A stretch of 11,588 nucleotides of DNA from positions 1 to 11,588 of the forward strand of contig JBDREF010000219.1 of NCBI GenBank assembly GCA_043820045.1. The letters run 5' to 3'. Positions 1 through 8,610 of the stretch are shown here, piece by piece (the stretch's first letter is position 1; each line of letters starts with the position of its first letter). Origin of the DNA: JBDREF01 sp043820045 (GTDB lineage: Bacteria > Planctomycetota > Phycisphaerae > Sedimentisphaerales > Anaerobacaceae). The translations under genes and the position numbers were made by a program. Below the pieces are notes generated by a model, which ran no database searches, was not told the DNA's origin, and worked only from the letters and a program-made list of their open reading frames with translations.

Positions 1-1
1 C

Positions 2-1519
2 GATAGCTCTGCGGTCGTTGTGCCGGGCCAACTGTCGGTATTCAGCAACGAAGATAACGGCGGCTGGACAAGCCGCCCGAATACCATCTTGATCGATAGC
101 CAGCAATTGGAATCCGGCGAAGCCATGAGCGCTGACTTCAAGAAAATCGCCCACGCTGAGATTGAAGAATTCAAGAATGAATACCGCGTCCGATTTCCCG
201 GCAGAGACCCCGAAAGCCTTACAGACGAAGACCTGCTCCGCGAAGTGATGAACACGGTCGGCAAACCCGGCAAGCTGGGCGAGAACGTCAAGTGCGTCGT
301 ATCCGTCTCGATGCTGACCGAAGGCTGGGATGCCAACACAGTTACCCACATCTTAGGTGTCCGAGCGTTCAGCACACAATTACTCTGTGAGCAGGTGGTC
401 GGCCGAGGCTTGCGCCGCAGAAGCTACACACCGAATGCACAGGGGATGTTTGACCCTCAGTACGCAGAGGTCTATGGCGTACCGTTCTCGTTTATTCCGT
501 GCTCAGGTTCCGGCGCCGGCAACGGCCCCGGTCCGGTCGCTACCCGTGTTCGGGCGTTGGAGGAGCGAATCGCTTGTGAGATAACCTTCCCCAGGGTGCA
601 GGGATACCGCTACGACCTGCCGGGCGAGAAGCTGACGGCGGAATTCGCCGAGGAATCGAAGCTGTCCCTCTCTACGGCTGACTTGCCATCCAGGACCGAG
701 AACGCCCCGGTAGTCGGCGAAATCAGCATCCACACTCTCGACGATCTCAAGGAACACCGTCAGCAAGAGGTAGTGTTCCTCTTGTCCAAGCTGGTGTTGG
801 AAAAGTATTTCAGGGATGACGACGGCAACTCCAAGCCCTGGCTGTTCCCGCAACTGCTGCCTATCACGAGGCGCTGGCTGTCCGAGTGCGTGACACTCAA
901 AGACAACACCTTCATTCAACTGCTGCTGCTTACAGCCTATGCCCACGACGCCGCCGACAGAATCTATCGTGCCATCGTCGCCTCCGAGGAGGGCGAAAAG
1001 GCGCTCAAGCCGATTCTCCAGCCGTACAATACCATCGGCTCGACCAAATACGTCGATTTCGACACAACGCGAGAGGTCTATCCCACGGATGCGAGGTACT
1101 GCCACATCTCCCACGTCGTCGCCGATACCGAATCCTGGGAACAGAAGATGGCCCAGGCCCTTGAGGAGTTGGGAGAGGAATGCGTTGTGATTTCCTACGT
1201 CAAGAATCAGGGACTGGGTTTCCTGATCCCATATACAATCAGCGGTCAGGAGCACAACTACATGCCCGACTTCATCGTCCGCATCGATGACGGCCGTGGG
1301 CGAGACGACCCGCTCAACCTGATAATCGAGGTCACCGGCCAGAAGGGAAAAGGCAAGGCCGCAAAGACCTCTACCGCCCGCAATCTCTGGATTCCAGCCG
1401 TCAACAACCATGGCGCATTCGGCCGATGGAGCTTCATAGAAATAACCGACCCATGGGATGCAAAGAATGCAATCAAGGCGAATATGAAAAGAATCTCAAA
1501 TCTCAAATCTGAAATCTGA
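2..1519 (+). CDS. res: Type III-like restriction subunit (Res), C-terminal part; 5' end outside window
   Basis: ATP-dependent restriction subunit that would pair with the methyltransferase downstream to cleave unmodified DNA. The reading frame is open to the left edge, so the GTG at 20 is probably internal and the N-terminal half (helicase motifs I-IV) is missing. Numbering from that GTG, helicase motif V is SMLTEGWDA (about 97-105) and motif VI is QVVGRGLRR (about 125-133). A PD-(D/E)xK-like nuclease region follows near the C-terminus: PDF with D417, then IIEVTGQK with E437 and K442, and later NNHGAFGRW. The overall style matches the restriction endonuclease family annotated as BPTD_3080-like. 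The usual ExK lysine position holds Thr439, so K442 may substitute. The last residues (ISNLKSEI) and the TGA stop come from an AT-rich repeat array, so the original C-terminus may have differed. Family call is firm; exact subtype is inferred. Confidence 0.88.
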   Translation, partial: DSSAVVVPGQLSVFSNEDNGGWTSRPNTILIDSQQLESGEAMSADFKKIAHAEIEEFKNEYRVRFPGRDPESLTDEDLLREVMNTVGKPGKLGENVKCVVSVSMLTEGWDANTVTHILGVRAFSTQLLCEQVVGRGLRRRSYTPNAQGMFDPQYAEVYGVPFSFIPCSGSGAGNGPGPVATRVRALEERIACEITFPRVQGYRYDLPGEKLTAEFAEESKLSLSTADLPSRTENAPVVGEISIHTLDDLKEHRQQEVVFLLSKLVLEKYFRDDDGNSKPWLFPQLLPITRRWLSECVTLKDNTFIQLLLLTAYAHDAADRIYRAIVASEEGEKALKPILQPYNTIGSTKYVDFDTTREVYPTDARYCHISHVVADTESWEQKMAQALEELGEECVVISYVKNQGLGFLIPYTISGQEHNYMPDFIVRIDDGRGRDDPLNLIIEVTGQKGKGKAAKTSTARNLWIPAVNNHGAFGRWSFIEITDPWDAKNAIKANMKRISNLKSEI

Positions 1520-1549
1520 AATGTTGAGTCTCAAATCTGAAATCTCAGA
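1492..1549. repeat. Degenerate AATCTCAAATCTGAAAT-type repeat array A
   Basis: A run of related units (TCTCAAATCT, CTGAAATCTG, GTCTCAAATCTGAAATCTCA) spans the last codons of res and the gap before the four-helix gene. It encodes ISNLKSEI, and its CTGAAAT unit supplies the TGA stop at 1517-1519. The same unit recurs at 1851 and 2087. Such low-complexity units look like dispersed genomic repeats; mechanism and function are unknown. Confidence 0.8.
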
Positions 1550-1571
1550 ATAGTCATGAAAGGGCAGCGCG

Positions 1572-2093
1572 ATGAAGTATGAGCGGTTCGAGGACTTGCC
1601 GGTTTGGCAGGCGGCTATCGAACTGGCCAAGCGGGTCTATGACATGACGCGAGATAAGTTCTTTTCTCAGGCGGGCGACCTTCGCAGCCAGATGCGCCGG
1701 GCGTCGCTGTCGGTTTCCAACAATATCGCCGAAGGATTCGAACGCGGCTCTACGGCGGAACTGCTGGCCTTTCTCTATATCGCGCGCGGCTCGTGCGGAG
1801 AGACACGCTCAATGCTCCTTTTCACGGAACGCTTCGACGAAGCGGCGCATCTCAAATCTGAAATCTCAGATCTCAAAGCATTGGCCGAATCGTGCTCTCG
1901 GCAGATACGCGGCTGGGCGGACAACCTCCAGAACAGCGACATCAAAGGCCAGCGGCACCTGAACGACATATCGAGACAGCAGTATGAATTTCAGCGAAGC
2001 TCGGACGTGTTCAATCGCCATATCGACGAAATGGTCCGCCGCGCCAGACCGCAGGACTATCCGGAAGAAGACGATGAGCAAGAAAGGATCTGA
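1572..2093 (+). CDS. Four helix bundle protein (S23 / 23S rRNA intervening-sequence family)
   Basis: Small helical protein of the family named after proteins encoded in 23S rRNA intervening sequences; the diversity-generating-retroelement accessory protein Avd is a structural relative. Biochemical role is unknown. Family hallmarks are FEDLPVWQAA (6-15), the T-x(4)-F region (26-31), the QMRRASLSVSNNIAEGFERG stretch (40-59) and LAFLYIARGSCGETRSML (65-82). At 173 aa it is longer than the usual roughly 115-130 aa. The excess is a polar, acidic C-terminal tail (about 125-173). Residues LKSEISDLK (94-102), in the expected loop before the last helix, are encoded by the repeat unit found around the gene. 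AAAGGG at 1559-1564 sits 7 nt before the ATG and supports this start. The gene lies between res and mod on the same strand, so it is probably co-transcribed. A role in restriction is only suggested by position. No reverse transcriptase or variable repeat is visible, so a retroelement role is unlikely. Confidence 0.85.
   Translation: MKYERFEDLPVWQAAIELAKRVYDMTRDKFFSQAGDLRSQMRRASLSVSNNIAEGFERGSTAELLAFLYIARGSCGETRSMLLFTERFDEAAHLKSEISDLKALAESCSRQIRGWADNLQNSDIKGQRHLNDISRQQYEFQRSSDVFNRHIDEMVRRARPQDYPEEDDEQERI
1851..1880. repeat. TCTCAAATCTGAAATCTCA unit inside the four-helix gene
   Basis: CTCAAATCTG AAATCTCAGA TCTCAAAGCA is the same unit as arrays A and C. Here it is read in frame as LKSEISDLKA in the loop before the last predicted helix. 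It is not separated from the gene by stops or a frameshift, so the gene tolerates it. Confidence 0.75.
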
Positions 2094-2209
2094 AATCTCA
2101 AATCTGATATATTGAATCTGAAATTCGAACTCTGAACTCTTAAATCCGAAATCTGAACTCTGAGATTTGAACTCTTAAATTTGAAATCTTAAATGTGTAA
2201 TCCCAAATC
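2087..2209. repeat. Degenerate AATCTGAAATCT-type repeat array C
   Basis: About 120 bases made almost wholly of diverged units such as ATCTGAAATCTCA, TTGAATCTGAAATTCG, AACTCTGAACTCTTAAATC and AACTCTGAGATTTG. They fill the gap between the four-helix gene and mod. The first unit contains the TGA stop of the four-helix gene (2091-2093). The TGAGATTTGA at 2161 is the reverse complement of TCAAATCTCA in array A, so one stretch is in the opposite sense. No promoter is convincing here. The AAGGA serving mod lies just downstream. Confidence 0.8.
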
Positions 2210-2231
2210 ACTAAGGACCAGGCAATAGACA

Positions 2232-5057
2232 ATGGCTGCAAAGAAGAAAAAACGCATTTCGGTAGAATCGGTCAAGCACAAGGACAAACGCAAGAACATC
2301 CCCACCGAGGAGTTGCGGGACTTTGTCAAAGAAGCCGAGGCTAAGCCCAAAGAGGTAAAGTATCCGGGCCTGCTCTATGCGCGCGACCCGTCGCTGGACC
2401 CGCAGTTGGTCTGGAAGGGCAAGGACGAGCAGGCCGCCGAGGAGCTGACCGTCCCGGCCGTACCGATCTATATTCAGGAAAAGATTCACCCGCACGCGAT
2501 TATCGAAGACGTCCGGGCCCAGGCGAAAAAGGGCAAAGGCGAGCAACTGGATTTCTTCGCCGATTTCAACGAGTTACCCGAAGATTTCGATAAGCGGGTG
2601 GATTTCTATCATTACGAGGGAAACTGGCAGAACCGGATGATTCTGGGCGATTCGCTATTAGTAATGACCAGCCTCGCCGAGAAAGAGGGCCTCAAGGGCC
2701 AGGTCCAGATGATTTACATCGACCCGCCCTACGGCATAAAATTCGGCTCAAACTGGCAGGTCTCCACCCGAAAACGCGACGTCAAAGACGGCAAAGCCGA
2801 AGACGCCACCCGCCAGCCCGAACAAATCCGAGCTTTCCGTGATACTTGGGAATTAGGCATCCACTCCTATCTATCCTACTGGCGCGACAGACTTGTCGCT
2901 GCAAGAGAACTTCTTACCGAAACCGGCAGTGTCTTTGTTCAAATCGGTGATGAGAACGTCCATATTGTAAGGTGTCTGATGGATGAGGTCTTTGGGGCAG
3001 ACAACTTTGTCTGCGAGATTTTGTTCGCTAAGACGACGGGTTTTTCTGGTGACTACCTATCTTCGGTATGCGATGTGCTACTCTGGTATGGCAAGTCTCG
3101 TGGGAATCTCAAATACAGATCACTTTATCAGGAGAAATCCGCTGGTGAAGAGGGTGCATCCAAATACCGGCCAGTCAAGACAGTAGCCGGCTTAACTGGA
3201 AGTGCGTTTGAGGCTGAGCGTCTTGTGACCTCAGACCAACTAACTTCCCAAGAAGCATCTACCAGCGTCGTCCGGGAGTTCCCCTTCCGTGGTAAACACT
3301 GGTTCGCGCCCAGAGGAATGCACTGGAAAACCACGATCGAAGGCATGGTCCGTCTTGACAAGGCAAGTAGGATTCTTCCGGAGGGTAGGATGTTCCGCTA
3401 TGCACGTTTCATGGATGATTTCCCGGTCTATCCGCAAAATAACGTTTGGATGGACGTGGGAGGAATCCAGAGCCGCACCGACCCGAAGGTCTATGTCGTA
3501 CAAACCTCAACGGAAGCGGTCAAGCGTTGTATGCTAATGACAACTGATCCTGGCGACTTAGTTCTTGACCCGACCTGCGGTAGTGGGACGATGGCATACG
3601 TTGCGGAGCAGTGGGGAAGACGCTGGATTACGATTGATACCAGTCGTGTGGCGCTTGCTCTGGCACGGACGCGGTTGATGACAGGTAGATATCCATATTA
3701 CCTGCTCAGTGATTCGCAGGAAGGGATAAAGAAGGAATCCGAGATAACCGGTCAAGTCCCGCCGCCGTACAAGACCGGCGGGGATATCAAGAAGGGCTTT
3801 GTCTATGAGCGCGTGCCTCACATCATGCTCAAGGACATTGCGAACAATGAAGAGATCGACACGATTCACGCTAAGTGGCAGGAAAAGCTGGAACCTGTAC
3901 GGGCTGAGGTAAATAAGTTGTTAGGAACGAGCTGGGAGGATTGGCAGATACCGAGAGAGCTGAGTGAAGAGCACATAGGCAAAAACAAAAAATCTGCGCA
4001 ATCTGTGAAATCTGTGGCTGAGGAATTGTTGAAGCAGTGGTGGCAATTACGGCTGCGCAGGCAGAAGGAGATTGACGCCAGTATCGCGCGCGATGCCCAG
4101 ACTGAGATGCTGTACGACAAGCCGTATGTGGACAATAAGCGCCTTCGCGTGACGGGGCCGTTTACGGTTGAGAGTCTTTCGCCGCACCGGACTATCAGCG
4201 TTGAAGACAAGAAGGAATTGATGAAGCCGAATGACCTTGGCTTTGTGACGACGATGTTAGGGGCCGGGCAGTTCGCCAACATTATCATCGACAACCTCAA
4301 AAAGGCCGGCGTCCAAAACACTATAAAGAAAGAGCGGCTGAAATTCGACCGGCTGGAAGTGCACGCAGGCACGTGGATTCACGCCGAGGGCGAATACACC
4401 GAAAAGAGCGGTGAGAGCCGCCGGGTCGCGGTCTGCATCGGCCCGGAGCACGGGACAGTCGGGCCGGAGCTGGTCAAAGAGGCCGCCAAGGAAGCGGTCC
4501 AGGGCATCGGTTACGACATGTTGATCGTCTGCGGCTTTGCTTTCGATCCGCACGTCTCCGAAGAAGCAAAGCGGTACGGCCAGCTTACGGTCCTTCCGAC
4601 GCGAATAAACGCCGATTTGCAGATGGGCGATGAGTTCCTCAAAAAGACCGGCTCAGCCAACCTGTTCACGGTTTTCGGCGAGCCTGACCTGGACGTGAAG
4701 CGCACCAAAGACGGCAAGATCGAGGTGGAAATCAAGGGCCTGGACATATACGACCCGACTACCGGCGAGATCAGGAATAATTCGACCGACGACATTGCCT
4801 GCTGGTTCATCGATACCAACTACAACGGCGAGAGTTTCTTCGTCCGTCACGCATATTTCACCGGCGCGGACAGGCCGTACGAGAAGCTGAAGCGCGCCCT
4901 GCGTGCGGAGATAAACGAAGAAGCCTGGTCGATGCTGTACTCGACAAAGAGCCGCCCGTTCGACCCGCCGGAGACCGGCAAAATCGCGGTAAAAGTAATC
5001 AACCACTACGGCGACGAAGTCCTGAAAGTGTACGAGCCCACGCCGGCCGGCCCATAA
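2232..5057 (+). CDS. mod: Type III-like site-specific DNA adenine-N6 methyltransferase (Mod)
   Basis: Transfers a methyl group from SAM to adenine N6 at the recognition site and provides sequence specificity for the Res partner. Motif order is that of beta-class enzymes: catalytic motif IV IDPPYGIKFG (about 163-172, DPPY 164-167) comes first. A target-recognition region follows (about 265-400), then the SAM-binding motif DPTCGSGT (446-453). A long C-terminal part (about 500-941) matches the large Mod proteins that accompany helicase-type Res subunits. The N-terminus is lysine-rich (AAKKKKR). The ATG at 2232 is preceded by TAAGGA at 2212-2217, 14 nt away, which is a wide spacing; no better in-frame start is obvious. 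Residues 588-596 (SAQSVKSVA) come from a tandem 9-nt repeat. The recognition region is less GC-rich than the C-terminal part. Both catalytic motifs are intact, so activity is plausible. Confidence 0.93.
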   Translation: MAAKKKKRISVESVKHKDKRKNIPTEELRDFVKEAEAKPKEVKYPGLLYARDPSLDPQLVWKGKDEQAAEELTVPAVPIYIQEKIHPHAIIEDVRAQAKKGKGEQLDFFADFNELPEDFDKRVDFYHYEGNWQNRMILGDSLLVMTSLAEKEGLKGQVQMIYIDPPYGIKFGSNWQVSTRKRDVKDGKAEDATRQPEQIRAFRDTWELGIHSYLSYWRDRLVAARELLTETGSVFVQIGDENVHIVRCLMDEVFGADNFVCEILFAKTTGFSGDYLSSVCDVLLWYGKSRGNLKYRSLYQEKSAGEEGASKYRPVKTVAGLTGSAFEAERLVTSDQLTSQEASTSVVREFPFRGKHWFAPRGMHWKTTIEGMVRLDKASRILPEGRMFRYARFMDDFPVYPQNNVWMDVGGIQSRTDPKVYVVQTSTEAVKRCMLMTTDPGDLVLDPTCGSGTMAYVAEQWGRRWITIDTSRVALALARTRLMTGRYPYYLLSDSQEGIKKESEITGQVPPPYKTGGDIKKGFVYERVPHIMLKDIANNEEIDTIHAKWQEKLEPVRAEVNKLLGTSWEDWQIPRELSEEHIGKNKKSAQSVKSVAEELLKQWWQLRLRRQKEIDASIARDAQTEMLYDKPYVDNKRLRVTGPFTVESLSPHRTISVEDKKELMKPNDLGFVTTMLGAGQFANIIIDNLKKAGVQNTIKKERLKFDRLEVHAGTWIHAEGEYTEKSGESRRVAVCIGPEHGTVGPELVKEAAKEAVQGIGYDMLIVCGFAFDPHVSEEAKRYGQLTVLPTRINADLQMGDEFLKKTGSANLFTVFGEPDLDVKRTKDGKIEVEIKGLDIYDPTTGEIRNNSTDDIACWFIDTNYNGESFFVRHAYFTGADRPYEKLKRALRAEINEEAWSMLYSTKSRPFDPPETGKIAVKVINHYGDEVLKVYEPTPAGP
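3990..4017 (+). repeat. Three tandem 9-nt AATCTGTGR-type units inside mod
   Basis: AATCTGCGC, AATCTGTGA and AATCTGTGG follow each other at 3991-4017 and are read in frame to give SA-QSV-KSV. They sit in a charged, helical stretch between the methyltransferase core and the C-terminal region. A related 9-nt pattern occurs after the gene at 5089-5106. Confidence 0.7.
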
Positions 5058-5088
5058 AATAAGAATCCGAACCATCTAATTGACTATT

Positions 5089-5106
5089 TCTCTGTGCTCT
5101 CTGTGG
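5089..5106 (+). repeat. Two tandem 9-nt TCTCTGTGS units downstream of mod
   Basis: TCTCTGTGC followed by TCTCTGTGG, 31 bases after the mod stop. It resembles the in-frame unit inside mod and looks like a dispersed low-complexity repeat. No terminator hairpin is visible in the 181-base gap. Confidence 0.5.
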
Positions 5107-5163
5107 CCAAATTTCTTTTTGTTAGAGTCTTTTAAGAATCTTCTACGGCGGGGGGTTTAATCG

Positions 5164-5194
5164 TTGACATTGGTGAGGGGGTGTAATATATAGT
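5164..5194 (+). promoter_or_regulatory. Predicted sigma-70-type promoter for ppdK
   Basis: A perfect TTGACA at 5164-5169 is followed by TATATA at 5187-5192 (17-nt spacer), with an overlapping TATAGT at 5189-5194 (19-nt spacer). It lies about 45 bases before the ppdK start, in the gap after the RM genes. This suggests ppdK is transcribed independently of mod. Confidence 0.55.
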
Positions 5195-5238
5195 ACGCTT
5201 TGCGAATTTTGACTTTGTTTAGATAGGAGACTTTTAGA

Positions 5239-7944
<2,706 letters not shown>

Positions 7945-8000
7945 CGGACGAGGGACGACAGGACGATAGACGAACGACTATCGACCAACGACCTGCGCCC

Positions 8001-8054
8001 TGTCATTCCTGCGAAAGGCGGTCCCGCCAGGGACACCTTTCGGTGGAACCCAGG
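8001..8054. repeat. TGTCATTCCTGCGAAAG-type dispersed repeat with hairpin
   Basis: Begins TGTCATTCCTGCG, a motif common in bacterial intergenic dispersed repeats. CGAAAGG (8012-8018) pairs with CCTTTCG (8036-8042), and GTCCC (8021-8025) with GGGAC (8030-8034), around a 4-base loop with a small internal bulge. No T-run follows, so it is not an obvious terminator, though it is the first strong structure after ppdK. Confidence 0.5.
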
Positions 8055-8111
8055 GTTGATTACGATTGACAATTGAATATCGACTACTGGCGTTGTTGAA
8101 AGCCGTTAGCA

Positions 8112-8153
8112 TGTCATTGCGAGTGATTCGTAGAATCGCGCGGCAATCTCAGG
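8112..8153. repeat. TGTCATTGCGAG...CGGCAATCTC-type dispersed repeat
   Basis: TGTCATTGCGAG followed by GGCAATCTCAGG is the form of a widespread intergenic repeat. ATTGC (8116-8120) pairs with GCAAT (8143-8147), and GATTC (8125-8129) pairs with GAATC (8133-8137), giving a two-part hairpin. Confidence 0.55.
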
Positions 8154-8194
8154 GTTTTCGACAGCAATTGTTGATTTTGAACAGATTCCGTAGG

Positions 8195-8220
8195 GTGTGC
8201 AGCATTCCTTTGCTGCACAC
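8195..8220. repeat. Perfect 10-bp hairpin, GTGTGCAGCA/TGCTGCACAC
   Basis: GTGTGCAGCA (8195-8204), a 6-base loop TTCCTT, then TGCTGCACAC (8211-8220). It is preceded by GTAGG and followed by GCAGAC, with no T-run. It resembles the 'GTAGGGTGTGCA...TGCACAC' dispersed repeats of environmental genomes rather than a terminator. Confidence 0.6.
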
Positions 8221-8258
8221 GCAGACTCTAACGACTATCAACCAACGACCCTTTTTAA

Positions 8259-8287
8259 TTGATTTTCAACCGCTGATTTTGTATAAT
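8259..8287 (+). promoter_or_regulatory. Predicted sigma-70-type promoter of the intergenic RNA candidate
   Basis: TTGATT (8259-8264), 17-nt spacer, perfect TATAAT (8282-8287). Transcription would begin near 8294, directly upstream of the stacked hairpins, with no reading frame of its own. Confidence 0.5.
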
Positions 8288-8293
8288 TCAGTT

Positions 8294-8427
8294 TGGCTGT
8301 CGTCGGTCATCTGAAGTCTGACTTCGGTTTTATGATTGGGGAGAGCCGCTGAGGCGCGAAAGCGCTCGGCAGACAGCGGTTTATCGGTAAACGGCCGGAC
8401 GGGCAAAAACCCGCCCGGCCAATTTTA
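8294..8427 (+). ncRNA. Candidate structured small RNA or attenuated leader, family not recognised
   Basis: About 130 nt from a predicted start to a terminator-like hairpin. In order: CTGAAGT/ACTTCGG (8311-8317 with 8321-8327) followed by TTTTA. Then CCGCTG (8346-8351) with CAGCGG (8374-8379), enclosing a GCGC-GAAA-GCGC hairpin (8354-8365). Then GTTTA/TAAAC (8379-8383 with 8388-8392), then the terminal GC-rich hairpin. GCCG (8345-8348) could instead pair with CGGC (8367-8370), which is incompatible with the CCGCTG/CAGCGG stem; this is a possible two-state switch. I do not recognise a known riboswitch consensus. It ends about 185 bases before darT, so it is either an independent small RNA or a leader for that operon. 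Evidence is structural only. Confidence 0.4.
8393..8427 (+). terminator. Terminator-like hairpin with short T-run
   Basis: GGCCGGACGGG (8393-8403) pairs with CCCGCCCGGCC (8410-8420) with one mismatch, around a 6-base CAAAAA loop, followed by AATTTTA. The T-run is short, so termination strength is uncertain. The opposite strand has no T-run. Confidence 0.5.
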
Positions 8428-8539
8428 CGCGCCATATCTCCTCGATACACGATTCTGGTTTCTCGCTACTTGCGCCATACCTTACTATATCGACCAGATA
8501 TTGAGATACGAATGTTTCATAGAGGAATTTTGAATTCTA

Positions 8540-8567
8540 TTGATTTTTAATTATTTCTATGTATTTT
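8540..8567 (+). promoter_or_regulatory. Weak promoter candidate for the HNH-darT/darG operon
   Basis: TTGATT (8540-8545), 16-nt spacer, TATTTT (8562-8567), in a markedly AT-rich stretch 44 bases before the start codon. It abuts an imperfect inverted repeat (8519-8540) that could bind an autoregulator. AT-richness alone makes such matches common. Confidence 0.3.
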
Positions 8568-8610
8568 GCAGTTTAAAGTGTGAATCACTCGAAGGAAAAA
8601 GGATAGAAAG

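Larger units (their letters stand above)
7973..8250 (+). repeat. 21-bp imperfect direct repeat bounding a 236-base segment
   Basis: The copy at 7973-7993 (AACGACTATC GACCAACGACC) and the copy at 8230-8250 differ at one base (G versus A). Between them lie the TGTCATTCC, TGTCATTGCG and GTGTGCAGCA hairpin segments. This could be two scattered copies of a low-complexity repeat or the ends of a small composite insertion. Confidence 0.6.
7945..8610. other. Gene-poor 666-base gap with repeats and structured segments
   Basis: No convincing protein-coding gene is present between ppdK and the HNH-DarT gene. The two short + strand open frames here (8066-8314 and 8336-8533) translate repeat and hairpin sequence and have no ribosome site or recognisable domain. 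The gap holds the direct repeats, three dispersed-repeat hairpins, one promoter-hairpin-terminator unit and an AT-rich stretch before darT, each listed separately. ATAGAGGAATTTTGAATTCTAT at 8519-8540 is an imperfect inverted repeat that could be an operator for the following operon; this is speculative. Confidence 0.7.

Noticed and set aside
503..1411. 302-aa open frame on the - strand within res
   Set aside because: Antisense to recognised helicase and nuclease motifs; no ribosome site or domain.
1572..2093. Diversity-generating retroelement accessory gene (avd)
   Set aside because: The fold family is the same, but no reverse transcriptase, template repeat or variable repeat is visible in the window.
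1492..2209. CRISPR array
   Set aside because: Units are short, degenerate and contiguous without spacers of regular length; no cas gene nearby.
8195..8220. ppdK Rho-independent terminator
   Set aside because: Strong stem, but 250 bases downstream and followed by GCAGAC rather than a T-run.
8336..8427. Known riboswitch (glycine, cobalamin, TPP, c-di-GMP, fluoride)
   Set aside because: None of the consensus core sequences I know are present; left as an unassigned structured RNA candidate.
8066..8533. Two short + strand frames after ppdK
   Set aside because: They translate hairpins and dispersed repeats, begin without ribosome sites and show no family resemblance.
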